From assembly GCA_947499775.1 (NCBI GenBank), contig CANMPY010000123.1, forward strand, positions 1-6,261: a stretch of 6,261 nt of DNA. The letters run 5' to 3'. Made by a program: the position numbers and the translations under genes. Below, piece by piece: positions 1-6,107 of the stretch. This DNA comes from Bacteroidota bacterium (GTDB lineage: Bacteria > Bacteroidota > Bacteroidia > NS11-12g > UBA9320). A model generated the notes under the pieces. That model did not search any database, was not told the DNA's origin, and worked only from the letters and a program-made list of their open reading frames with translations. Within the stretch, counting starts at the first letter, position 1, and the number at the start of each line of letters is the position of its first letter.

Positions 1-45
1 AAAGTTGAGATACTTCCTTTTTAATCCCTTTGGATAGCTGTATGC

Positions 46-1134
46 CTACCTTCTTGGCATATTGGGTATACCAATACTGAACTTTTCTTTGCGGTATCGT
101 GTAAAATCAAGAGGATTTTTTGCCATTTCTAAATTTTCAATCCGTTGATTATGTATTTGGTTGGCCATATTTAAGGCGGCAGTAAATGAAGAGACATGCG
201 CTGTTCCTTTGCCCGCAAGCGAATAGGCTGTGCCGTGATCGGGCGATGTGCGAACAACAGGTAATCCTGCCGTAAAATTTACACCATCCTCAAACGCCAT
301 ATATTTAAAAGGTATCAATCCCTGATCGTGATACATCGCTAATACTGCATCGAACTGACTAAACTGGTTATTGCCAAAAAAACCATCGGCCGAATAAGGA
401 CCCCAAACAATCATATTTTCTGCTTTTGCTGTATCAATTGCTGGTTGAATTATTTCGATTTCTTCGCGTCCAATAACACCTCCATCACCCGAATGTGGAT
501 TCAATCCCAAAACCGCAATTTTAGGTTTCAATATTCCAAAATCTACACGTAGCGATTCATGAATAACCCTTATCTTCTCAAGAATCAATTCCTGAGTTAG
601 CATTGCCGATACATCCTTTAAAGGAACATGTTCGGTTACAAGTGCCACACGCAAATTGTCCGAAACCAACATCATGGCATAATTAGGCGTTTCAAGCTCA
701 GAGGCCAAAAATCCTGTATGTCCATTAAAAGGAAAATCTTGATTTTTAATACTCTGCTTATCTATTGGCGCAGTACACAAGGCTTGTATTTGCCCACCTT
801 TTATATCTTCTAGAGCAGCCCTAAGCGATGCTAATGCAAATTTTCCTCCATCTACTGAAGCTTCTCCCGGCGTAATACGAACATCGCCATCGCCACATAG
901 TTTTACGTTTAATTTTCCTTCCTCACATTCCGATGAATTTTGAATTACCTTATACTGTGGGCGATCAATTAATCCCAATGCGTCTTGATAAAATTTGATG
1001 GATTGAGCATCGGCATAAAGTACTGGGATAAATTGAGTTCCGAACCCTCCCTCACTAAATATGCGTAAAATAATATCCATACCCACGCCATTAACATCTC
1101 CAGCGGTTATTCCAATTTTTATTTTCTGACTCAT
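46..1134 (-). CDS. pdxA: 4-hydroxythreonine-4-phosphate dehydrogenase PdxA
   Basis: This enzyme oxidises 4-phosphooxy-threonine, giving the aminoacetone phosphate that PdxJ uses in DXP-dependent pyridoxal 5'-phosphate synthesis; it is cytosolic, NAD(P)-dependent and uses a divalent metal. The 362-residue protein has the family landmarks in order: an N-terminal ITAGDVNGVG (residues 9-18, the Bacteroidota form of GDPxGIG), substrate-binding GHTGFL (138-143), and three histidines placed as the metal ligands: TEHVPL (H169), LNPHSGDGG (H214) and MYHDQGLIPFK (H269). TSPDHGTA (297-302 and following) is also conserved. It is somewhat longer than the E. coli enzyme (about 330 residues) but ends naturally, so it appears complete. 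The start is the ATG at 1134. It lies 63 nt downstream of the fabH-like gene on the same strand, with no convincing terminator or promoter between them, so it is probably co-transcribed. The function is secure from the motifs. Confidence 0.96.
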   Translation of the reverse strand: MSQKIKIGITAGDVNGVGMDIILRIFSEGGFGTQFIPVLYADAQSIKFYQDALGLIDRPQYKVIQNSSECEEGKLNVKLCGDGDVRITPGEASVDGGKFALASLRAALEDIKGGQIQALCTAPIDKQSIKNQDFPFNGHTGFLASELETPNYAMMLVSDNLRVALVTEHVPLKDVSAMLTQELILEKIRVIHESLRVDFGILKPKIAVLGLNPHSGDGGVIGREEIEIIQPAIDTAKAENMIVWGPYSADGFFGNNQFSQFDAVLAMYHDQGLIPFKYMAFEDGVNFTAGLPVVRTSPDHGTAYSLAGKGTAHVSSFTAALNMANQIHNQRIENLEMAKNPLDFTRYRKEKFSIGIPNMPRR

Positions 1135-1197
1135 ATTTAAGGTGGTGCGAATTTCGTTTTTTTTATTTAATAAAATGGATGCAATTATGTTTTAAAC

Positions 1198-2190
1198 TTA
1201 CCACCTTATTAATGCACTAGCCCACGTGAACCCTGACCCAAATGCAGCCAAACAGATTAGATCTCCTTTTTTTATTTTGCCTTTTTGAAATGCTTCTGAT
1301 AAGGCAATAGGTACTGATGCTGCTGTTGTATTGCCATAATTCATGATATTATTATAAACTTGATCATCCCGTAGCTTCATTGTTTTTTGAATAAATTGTG
1401 AAATTCTTAAATTAGCTTGATGAGGAATTAATAAGGTAAGGTCGGAAGGGGTATAGCCATTCTTTAGAAGGGCCTCCATAATTACTTCAGGAAAACGGGT
1501 AACGGCATGTTTAAATACTGCGCTTCCATTCATAATAGGATATATGCGCTCAGGGTTAAATTCGGTACGCTTTGTACTTGTACTGCTCGGCTCTATAACC
1601 ATTAAATCTTCGGCATATTTTCCCTGACTGTGTAAGTGGGTTGAAAGTATGCCTGTGTCTTTTTGATCGGTTGCTGTAAGTACCGCCGCCCCAGCACCAT
1701 CGCCAAAAATGACCGCTACATTTCTTCCACGTGTGCTTATGTCTAAGCCGCTGCTGTGTATTTCGGAACCAATAACTAAAACCGTTTTATACATTCCACT
1801 TTTAATAAATTGGTCGGCTACACTAATGCCATATAAAAATCCAGAACATTGATTGCGAATATCTAATGCCCCAATTGTACCAATTCCTAATTGCTCCTGA
1901 ACCATAACCCCACCTCCTGGAAAATTATAATCGGGCGAAAGCGTACAAAAAATAATAAACTCAACATCACTAGGGGTTAATTTGGCATTTTCTAAAGCCA
2001 TTAATGCGGCCTTAGTTCCCATATTTGAGGTACTATCTGTATCTAAATTAGCCCAATGGCGCGAATTTATTCCTGTGCGCTCTACAATCCACTCGTCAGT
2101 GGTTTCCATCATTTTTTCTAAATCACTATTCGTGACTTTTCTTTCAGGAATATAGTGGCCTAAGCCCGCAATGGTTGAATGGTGCATCAT
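1198..2190 (-). CDS. fabH: beta-ketoacyl-ACP synthase III (FabH family)
   Basis: FabH-type condensing enzymes join an acyl-CoA primer to malonyl-ACP to start fatty-acid synthesis; related enzymes prime other polyketide-like or branched acyl chains. The 330-residue product has the full catalytic triad of the family: Cys115 in NQCSGFLYG, His257 in IPHQANLRI and Asn287 in YGNTTAASVP. It also has TDEWIVERTGI near residues 31-41, FGDGAGAAV at 163-170 and the usual glycine-rich C-terminus ending GFTWASALIRW. The length is typical. The start is the first of two tandem ATGs at 2190; that ATG overlaps the stop of a tiny upstream ORF (ATGA), which favours translational coupling. No rpmF or plsX lies beside it as in the classical fabH locus, so it may be a second FabH paralogue with a specialised primer rather than the housekeeping enzyme. 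This is inference; the family assignment is firm, the gene symbol less so. Confidence 0.93.
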   Translation of the reverse strand: MMHHSTIAGLGHYIPERKVTNSDLEKMMETTDEWIVERTGINSRHWANLDTDSTSNMGTKAALMALENAKLTPSDVEFIIFCTLSPDYNFPGGGVMVQEQLGIGTIGALDIRNQCSGFLYGISVADQFIKSGMYKTVLVIGSEIHSSGLDISTRGRNVAVIFGDGAGAAVLTATDQKDTGILSTHLHSQGKYAEDLMVIEPSSTSTKRTEFNPERIYPIMNGSAVFKHAVTRFPEVIMEALLKNGYTPSDLTLLIPHQANLRISQFIQKTMKLRDDQVYNNIMNYGNTTAASVPIALSEAFQKGKIKKGDLICLAAFGSGFTWASALIRW

Positions 2191-2300
2191 ATTATTTTAG
2201 TAAACCTTAACACTAACAAACCTACAAAAAAAATAAGAGAAATGGTGGCGATGCCAAAAAAAACAAGCACCCTTGAAATGGTTTGCCAAAAGTTATCAAT
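2187..2300 (-). CDS. possible small single-helix membrane protein
   Basis: An unassigned frame fills the gap between the PorV-like gene and fabH. Read from the ATT at 2300 it gives 37 residues: a short polar start (IDNFWQTISR), an uninterrupted hydrophobic stretch of about 22 residues including VLVFFGIATISLIFF, and a basic end RFTKII. That is the layout of a one-helix membrane protein. Its TGA (2189-2187) overlaps the fabH start as ATGA, the same junction seen between the acpH-like and PorV-like genes. The weak point is the start: no in-frame ATG or TTG exists, only ATT (10 nt after the preceding stop) or GTG at codon 11 (2270-2268), which would leave 27 residues that are nearly all membrane segment. 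I recognise no family. It could be a real small gene with an unusual start, a decayed gene, or a chance open frame in a T-rich stretch. Confidence 0.38.
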   Translation of the reverse strand: MDNFWQTISRVLVFFGIATISLIFFVGLLVLRFTKII

Positions 2301-2315
2301 AGGTTACAGCCTATT
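2298..2315 (-). other. small hairpin over the PorV-like stop codon
   Basis: AATAGG and CCTATT form a perfect 6-bp stem around a 6-nt loop. In the minus-strand transcript the stem contains the UAG stop of the PorV-like gene on one side and the candidate AUU start of the tiny membrane ORF on the other. No uridine run follows directly, so it does not look like an intrinsic terminator. It could modulate re-initiation downstream or be chance. Confidence 0.35.
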
Positions 2316-3381
2316 TTCGGTTTATACTAAAACGCACCGAAAACATATTGCTATAGAGCGATGCCGATACATCGCCTATATCGGATAATGCATAGTCGAG
2401 CTTTATATTGCCAAGATTTAAACCTATACCAATATTTGGCTGAAAGGTCATTATTTTTTTATTGTCAATATCCAATTCCCTTTGGAATTTGCCAATTCCT
2501 GCACAAATAAATATTGTTTTTTTATAATCGGCCTCAATACCTAGGTTGGGGTCGAGGTTGAAATATTTAGAACTTACTAATACATTTCTTTGTCCATCTG
2601 TATTTATGCCAATGTTTGTTTCTGCCCTCAGGCCAATCCTTTTATTTAGTTCAAATAACTTTCCTGCTCCTAAAATAAATTGAGGGAGCGTTATTTCTAA
2701 TGAATTAATGGGAATATCATTTTGTGTTTGAATAAAAACATTTTTCTCGGCTTCGGTAAATGAATATTTCCAAGCATTAAACGTGCTGGTAACATCGCGA
2801 GCCAATATACCAAATTGCCACTTGTGCTTTGATATATAGTTTAAGGAAGCATCAATTCCAAATCCCCAAGCGGTTGTAAACTCACCAGCTTTTCGATGAA
2901 TTATTTTGGCATTGCCACCTAGGTTCAACCCTTCAATTTTTGTTTTTTGAGCATAACTAAATAAAAAAGCTTCGTCGCTAGCCGAAAAACTCGTTACTCT
3001 ATTATAATCTATTTGTCCATTTCGTATCAAATCAAGCGTATTGGGTATGCCATCTACACTAAACCTAATAATTGAAACGCCAATAGCTCGCTTATCATCA
3101 AGCTTAGTAGCAAACGACCCATAATCATAATTGGCTATGCCGGCTAAATAAGCCGAATGCATAAATGAAAGCTGTATATTGTCTTTAATAGCCAATAATC
3201 CTGATGGATTCCAATAGCCTGATGTTACATCATCGCAAGATGCTACTACCGCATTGCCCATTCCAAATGCCCTTGCACCTACACCTATATTTAAAAAATC
3301 ATTGCTATATTTAGGTGTGCTTTGAGCTAAAACACCGATGGACATTAGGAATAAACAACTAAGGATTATGTTGCCTCTCAT
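2311..3381 (-). CDS. PorV/PorQ-family outer-membrane beta-barrel protein
   Basis: The 356-residue product begins with a signal peptide (hydrophobic stretch at about 5-18, likely cut after LA at 18-19). It then shows the hallmark of PorV/PorQ and related UPF0164-type proteins: NIGVGARAFGMGNAVVAS (31-48) followed by DVTSGYWNPSGL (51-62). The rest alternates short amphipathic strands (for example QFGILARDV, RIGLRAETNIGI, PNIGIGLNLGNIKLDYAL) and ends FSVRFSINRK, as expected for a FadL-like outer-membrane barrel. PorV and PorQ proper are type IX secretion components that shuttle cargo; many Bacteroidota carry several family members of unknown job, and I cannot say which one this is. The ATG overlaps the acpH-like stop as ATGA (3381-3378), so the two are probably translated together. 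No other type IX gene is visible in the window. Confidence 0.85.
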   Translation of the reverse strand: MRGNIILSCLFLMSIGVLAQSTPKYSNDFLNIGVGARAFGMGNAVVASCDDVTSGYWNPSGLLAIKDNIQLSFMHSAYLAGIANYDYGSFATKLDDKRAIGVSIIRFSVDGIPNTLDLIRNGQIDYNRVTSFSASDEAFLFSYAQKTKIEGLNLGGNAKIIHRKAGEFTTAWGFGIDASLNYISKHKWQFGILARDVTSTFNAWKYSFTEAEKNVFIQTQNDIPINSLEITLPQFILGAGKLFELNKRIGLRAETNIGINTDGQRNVLVSSKYFNLDPNLGIEADYKKTIFICAGIGKFQRELDIDNKKIMTFQPNIGIGLNLGNIKLDYALSDIGDVSASLYSNMFSVRFSINRK

Positions 3382-4034
3382 TTTAAAATTTTATGCAATT
3401 TGCTAAGTATTGGTTTAATCTCAGGAATTAAATCATTCAATATTACGACTAAAAATCTATTTTGAATATCATTTAATGTCCCAATTCGTGTTGTTTGGTA
3501 TATACGGTTTAACGCGTAATTAAGATTATCAGTATCGTGATACGAAAAAATATATTGGCTAGTCCTAAACTTACTCATTCCTTCGTTCCAACTCTTTAAT
3601 TCACCCAAACTCTGTTTATCGAAAAATGATTTCCATTTGGTATCGCATGCCTCTAAATCTGAATAGAGTTGATGAACCATTGATTCATTTTGGCAAACCA
3701 AAAGATGATCTATTGCTAATTCGATCATAATGTGGGCCATAAACCAATCGCGTTTTATACCCAAACCACTGTTTCTGATGGTTTGGGCCAAATCCTTATT
3801 TTTTTTGATAAACCAATCCCAATTATGAAATAAATGATCGGCCATGAAATGTTGATTTATCCCTGCAATCAAATTGTCATCTTCAGGCGTTTGGTTTAAT
3901 GAGATTAGAAGTTTACTTGGCTGTAGGCGTTGTTTAGCTGTAAAATTTCGAAGCAAATCGGGAAAGAGCAATCCTGCATTGTACCAACTATTGGTAGGGC
4001 GTTGATGAAAATAATAATGCGCGAAAAAATTCAT
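3378..4034 (-). CDS. acpH: AcpH-like acyl carrier protein phosphodiesterase
   Basis: AcpH removes the 4'-phosphopantetheine arm from acyl carrier protein. The 218-residue product follows the AcpH/DUF479 pattern: MNFFAHYYF at the start (E. coli begins MNFLAHLHL), then YNAGLLFPDLLRNF (18-31), then IAGINQHFMADHLFHNWDWF (56-75), matching the E. coli segment around VAGIHMHRRID. H62, D66 and H70 are plausible metal-site residues. A second segment, MAHIMIELAIDHLL (99-112), matches the E. coli DVMWDHFL region. It is about 25 residues longer than the E. coli enzyme and clearly diverged, so activity on ACP is inferred; an HD-like hydrolase with another substrate is the main alternative. Its first 45 codons are duplicated at 6245-6108, beyond the abiE genes, so this copy's 5' end may have been brought in with the insertion. 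It overlaps the PorV-like gene by 4 nt. Confidence 0.72.
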   Translation of the reverse strand: MNFFAHYYFHQRPTNSWYNAGLLFPDLLRNFTAKQRLQPSKLLISLNQTPEDDNLIAGINQHFMADHLFHNWDWFIKKNKDLAQTIRNSGLGIKRDWFMAHIMIELAIDHLLVCQNESMVHQLYSDLEACDTKWKSFFDKQSLGELKSWNEGMSKFRTSQYIFSYHDTDNLNYALNRIYQTTRIGTLNDIQNRFLVVILNDLIPEIKPILSKLHKILK

Positions 4035-4050
4035 TTTACTAAGCCATTAA
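3901..4050. repeat. direct repeat copy A (5' end of acpH-like gene)
   Basis: This copy aligns without gaps to 6112-6261 at a constant offset of 2211 bp, with 142 of 150 bases identical by eye. Mismatches are at 3904, 3916, 3988, 3993, 4039, 4041, 4042 and 4044. The longest identical runs are 3917-3987 (71 bp) and 3994-4038 (45 bp). Half of the differences fall in the 16 bases upstream of the ATG, so strong homology fades near the start codon. Inside the gene, similarity stops just left of 3901. Confidence 0.95.
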
Positions 4051-4115
4051 ACTGGGTTTGGTATGCAAACTTACCTAATTTAATACTAAATATTATCCCA
4101 GTTTACCACAACTGG
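4048..4115. promoter_or_regulatory. cluster of inverted AACTGG motifs around the acpH promoter
   Basis: TAAACTGGG (4048-4056) and CCCAGTTTA (4097-4105) are a perfect 9-bp inverted pair 40 nt apart, with the candidate acpH -7 box between them. A third motif, AACTGG (4110-4115), pairs with CCAGTT (4098-4103) to make a 6-bp stem with a 6-nt loop. The middle arm could therefore pair with either neighbour. It could be an operator array, alternative hairpins between abiE and acpH, or a trace of the recombination junction, since it starts where the direct repeat ends. No uridine run follows, so a standard terminator is unlikely. Confidence 0.4.
4066..4073 (-). promoter_or_regulatory. candidate -7 box for the acpH-like operon
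   Basis: On the minus strand this reads TAAGTTTG, an exact match to the Bacteroidota -7 consensus TAnnTTTG. It lies 31 nt upstream of the acpH-like ATG. No clear TTTG is seen about 20 nt further upstream (near 4094), so the promoter is only half convincing. It sits just outside the direct repeat, on the abiE side, so if functional it drives the core operon from sequence that arrived with the cassette. Confidence 0.4.
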
Positions 4116-4204
4116 ACATACGAAGAACCAAGGTTTGATGAACTATAAACCTGTTCAATGAAATTATCTTTTGCGTTTATTGTTTGTAAACTCTCTAGCG
4201 CCAT
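4103..4204 (-). CDS. small ORF directly after abiEii, unknown or truncated
   Basis: An ATG at 4204 lies 4 nt after the abiEii stop and opens 33 codons. The product starts MALESLQTINAKDNFIEQVY and ends SYVQLW before TAA at 4105-4103. Composition is mixed and protein-like, codon choice resembles the neighbours, and the spacing suits a third gene of the abiE operon. I recognise no family with confidence. The first 20 residues look like an ordinary protein N-terminus and the last 13 do not, and the stop falls inside the AACTGG inverted-repeat cluster. It may thus be the start of a longer gene cut off when the junction with acpH formed. A genuine small protein or a chance frame remains possible. 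Confidence 0.4.
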   Translation of the reverse strand: MALESLQTINAKDNFIEQVYSSSNLGSSYVQLW

Positions 4205-4208
4205 ATTC

Positions 4209-5000
4209 TTACATTTTTTTAATTAGTAAATCTATTACTATCTGAAAAGCTTCTTCTTGATTATATTTTTCGTCAGGTCTTAGTAGAGCCGTTGTATCGC
4301 CTAAAAATTCGCTGTCTGTTTTCTTGCGTTCTATGTTTATCAAAAATTCCTTTTTCGTTGGTATTGGTTTGTCCAATGAAAATTTCATATACTCTTTGTA
4401 GCATTTAATTATTAAATCTGTATCAGGCTTCGCTGTTGTCAATGCTTTCCACAAGTCGAACAAATCTCTGCCTTTTCTGCGCTGAAACAATGCTCGTAAT
4501 TTTGTTCCTAACAATTCTTCTAACTTGTAGGTTGTTAATTTTGCGTTGCCGTAGAACCAAGTTGATGAAACTACAAAGTCTTTTTGTTCCCAGCCTAAAA
4601 CCGAAAAATGTTCTCTGCAATTTGTTTCTACTTTCAGTTTTAAAATCTGAACAGGCGGAAATTCCGATTCAAATTTGTAGTAAATCGTGTTGTTGTCTTT
4701 CTTGGGCGTTACGTTTGATTTTCCTAAAAACGCAAGTGCTTTTTGAAGTTGTTTTATGGTTTCTTTTATAGGCTCTGCCCGAATTTGTACTAAATCAATA
4801 TCTTCCGAATATCTTGGTTGTGGCTGTAAATACAATTTGTGCAAAGCCGTTCCTCCTCTAAACGCTAAACTTTCTGCCAAAAATTTGTTGCTGAAAATTT
4901 CGGTCAATGCACGGCAAATAACTAAATCTTGTTCAACTTGTTCATTTGTTTTCCAAGGAACAAAGTTGCTCCATTCGGTTATGTATGCTTGTGGTATCAT
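4209..5000 (-). CDS. abiEii: AbiEii toxin, nucleotidyltransferase of type IV TA system
   Basis: AbiEii is the toxin of the AbiE abortive-infection system, a DNA polymerase-beta-like nucleotidyltransferase that halts growth when active; related MenT toxins add nucleotides to tRNA acceptor ends. The 263-residue product shows the family signatures: FRGGTALHKLYL (47-58), the nucleotide-binding GG[ST] loop; RYSEDIDLV (63-71), whose D67 and D69 are the metal-binding pair; KLKVETN (121-127) as the likely third acidic strand with E125; and LGTKLRALFQRRKGRDLFDLW (164-184), the C-terminal lysine/arginine motif around K167, R178 and D179. All key residues are present, so the toxin looks intact. It starts at ATG 5000, 34 nt after abiEi; many abiE pairs overlap by a few bases, so this looser spacing is slightly unusual. 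Toxicity and phage protection here are inferred from the family. Confidence 0.92.
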   Translation of the reverse strand: MIPQAYITEWSNFVPWKTNEQVEQDLVICRALTEIFSNKFLAESLAFRGGTALHKLYLQPQPRYSEDIDLVQIRAEPIKETIKQLQKALAFLGKSNVTPKKDNNTIYYKFESEFPPVQILKLKVETNCREHFSVLGWEQKDFVVSSTWFYGNAKLTTYKLEELLGTKLRALFQRRKGRDLFDLWKALTTAKPDTDLIIKCYKEYMKFSLDKPIPTKKEFLINIERKKTDSEFLGDTTALLRPDEKYNQEEAFQIVIDLLIKKM

Positions 5001-5034
5001 TTTTTTTATAATTTAATTTTCCCTTCGCTACAAT

Positions 5035-5859
5035 CTAATTTTCATATTCAATTTCTGCATTAATCCAAATTTTCCATTTATCGTTGAGCAGTTCTTTGTT
5101 TTTTTTGCCCGATGCTTTTAATGGAATAGCGTAAAATTTCAATTCTGATTTTTTGCAGAGCGAAAAAAGTTTGTTGGCTAAATCTTGTTTCCCTAAAATT
5201 TCTTCCAATATAAAACCGAAGCGTTGCAAGATTGTAGCACTTGTGTGTGCCACTAATTCTTGTGTGATGTCTTTTTGTTTGATGTTTTCCAACAACTCGT
5301 TAATAACTGTTGACGCCCGATTTAAACCTCCAATTCGCTTTTCATAGTTTACTAAATCAATAGCCGTCAAAATCGGATTTGAAACGTTGATATAACCAGC
5401 TTCGGTTTTCTTTTTTTCAATCAAACTTTCGGGTGGAAGTTGTTTTGTGCTGATATAATTTATTTTAATCCCTCGTTTGTTGGTGGGTCGCAAAACAGGA
5501 TATTCCGTTACTACAAAGTATTCCTGCGGTTGCTGGTGCCCTGCTCCGTGCAAAGCGGCTGCATTCAACAATCCAATATAATAGTTGCGTTCCAAAAATT
5601 TCATCAGCCCGTCAATGAACAGGGAAGGTGGCAAAATTCCTTTTGACAAATATTGTGGTGGAACAATTACATAGTACCCTCTGAAAATAGATACAATTTT
5701 TTCTTTTTCTGTAAGCCTGTCCAATGCTCTTTTTAAAGCAGTTTCGCTGTAGTTGGCAAAACTCTTTTTTAGTTCTGCAATACTGAACGCCAATTTGCCT
5801 TTTGATTGCTGTACTTCAACCCAATATTCTAAACGGTTATAATTACTGTCCGAAATCAT
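5035..5859 (-). CDS. abiEi: AbiEi antitoxin and autorepressor
   Basis: AbiEi neutralises AbiEii without forming a stable complex (type IV) and represses its own operon by binding inverted repeats in the promoter. The 274-residue product has an N-terminal winged helix at about 22-66 (FSIAELKKSF, then ALKRALDRLTEKEKIVSIFRG as the likely recognition region, then wing GYYVIVPP at 61-68). The antitoxin domain follows: GILPPSLFIDGLMKFL (74-89), YYIGLLNAAALHGAGHQQPQ (93-112) and EYFVVT (113-118), which are very characteristic of this family in Bacteroidota. The C-terminal part includes LTAIDLVNYEKRIGG (164-178) and LQRFGFILEEIL (211-222). Length is normal and no frame is broken. The ATG at 5859 lies 16 nt after a strong -7 box, so the leader is very short. 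It is the first gene of the module and precedes abiEii. Confidence 0.93.
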   Translation of the reverse strand: MISDSNYNRLEYWVEVQQSKGKLAFSIAELKKSFANYSETALKRALDRLTEKEKIVSIFRGYYVIVPPQYLSKGILPPSLFIDGLMKFLERNYYIGLLNAAALHGAGHQQPQEYFVVTEYPVLRPTNKRGIKINYISTKQLPPESLIEKKKTEAGYINVSNPILTAIDLVNYEKRIGGLNRASTVINELLENIKQKDITQELVAHTSATILQRFGFILEEILGKQDLANKLFSLCKKSELKFYAIPLKASGKKNKELLNDKWKIWINAEIEYEN

Positions 5860-5869
5860 TCGAGATAAT

Positions 5870-5908
5870 TTTTGCCAAAAGTACCATTTTTCGGTACAAA
5901 TCGCAAAA
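5870..5908 (-). promoter_or_regulatory. abiE promoter with overlapping dyad operator
   Basis: On the minus strand, TTTG (rc of 5904-5907), 20 nt, then TACTTTTG (rc of 5876-5883) matches the Bacteroidota promoter TTTG-N19/20-TAnnTTTG. The interval holds GTACC (5881-5885) and GGTAC (5893-5897) separated by 7 nt, and an outer pair TTTTGC (5870-5875) and GCAAAA (5903-5908), each 5 nt from the inner arm. The whole 39-bp block is symmetric about 5889. A repressor here would cover both promoter boxes. AbiEi proteins bind inverted repeats in their own promoters, so this is the likely autoregulatory operator. The start of transcription should fall about 10-12 nt before the abiEi ATG. Confidence 0.7.
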
Positions 5909-6107
5909 TATTTCTTTGTTAATATTATAGAGTAATTTCAGAAATAGCAATTATTGGCTGTTCATTAATATGTATTACGGAAAGTAAAATTTCAAATTGT
6001 TTAGTGGAAATCGTCAAAAGTCATTTATCAAAGTGAAAATTTATATTTTGGTCTATATCTTTTCATCAACCACCCCATTTGAACTGAAAATTCTCAAACG
6101 GTTTCTT
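5909..6107. other. AT-rich spacer upstream of abiE, no recognised gene
   Basis: This spacer separates the abiE promoter from the orphan acpH 5' fragment. I see no tRNA, integrase, terminator with a uridine run, or repeat array. Open stretches of about 30 codons exist on both strands (for example minus-strand sequence reading EILLSVIHINEQPI), but none has a good start and both strands look equally plausible, so I treat them as chance or decayed sequence. Confidence 0.5.

Noticed and set aside
1135..1197. Possible separate promoter for pdxA
   Set aside because: No TTTG plus TAnnTTTG pair is visible in the 63-nt gap; read-through from fabH is simpler.
2358..2384. Nested short inverted repeats (GCGATG/CATCGC and CCGATA/TATCGG)
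   Set aside because: They lie inside the conserved C-terminal coding region of the PorV-like gene and follow from its codons; no regulatory setting.
3930..4148. Plus-strand ORF of 72 codons across the start of the acpH-like gene
   Set aside because: It is antisense to a well-supported gene over half its length, has no promoter or family signature, and its start lies within the duplicated acpH coding sequence.
4175..4191. GTTTA-N7-TAAAC dyad with the same 5-7-5 layout as the abiE operator
   Set aside because: The stem is entirely weak AT-rich sequence within the small ORF and shares no bases of note with GTACC/GGTAC, so likely chance.
4436..4771. Plus-strand ORF of 111 codons inside abiEii
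   Set aside because: It is the shadow of a strongly conserved minus-strand nucleotidyltransferase; the product is a leucine- and cysteine-rich sequence without motifs.
5930..6060. Open stretches of about 30 codons on both strands upstream of abiE
   Set aside because: The minus-strand reading looks mildly protein-like but has only a TTG start and is bounded by stops; the plus strand is equally open, as expected by chance in AT-rich DNA.
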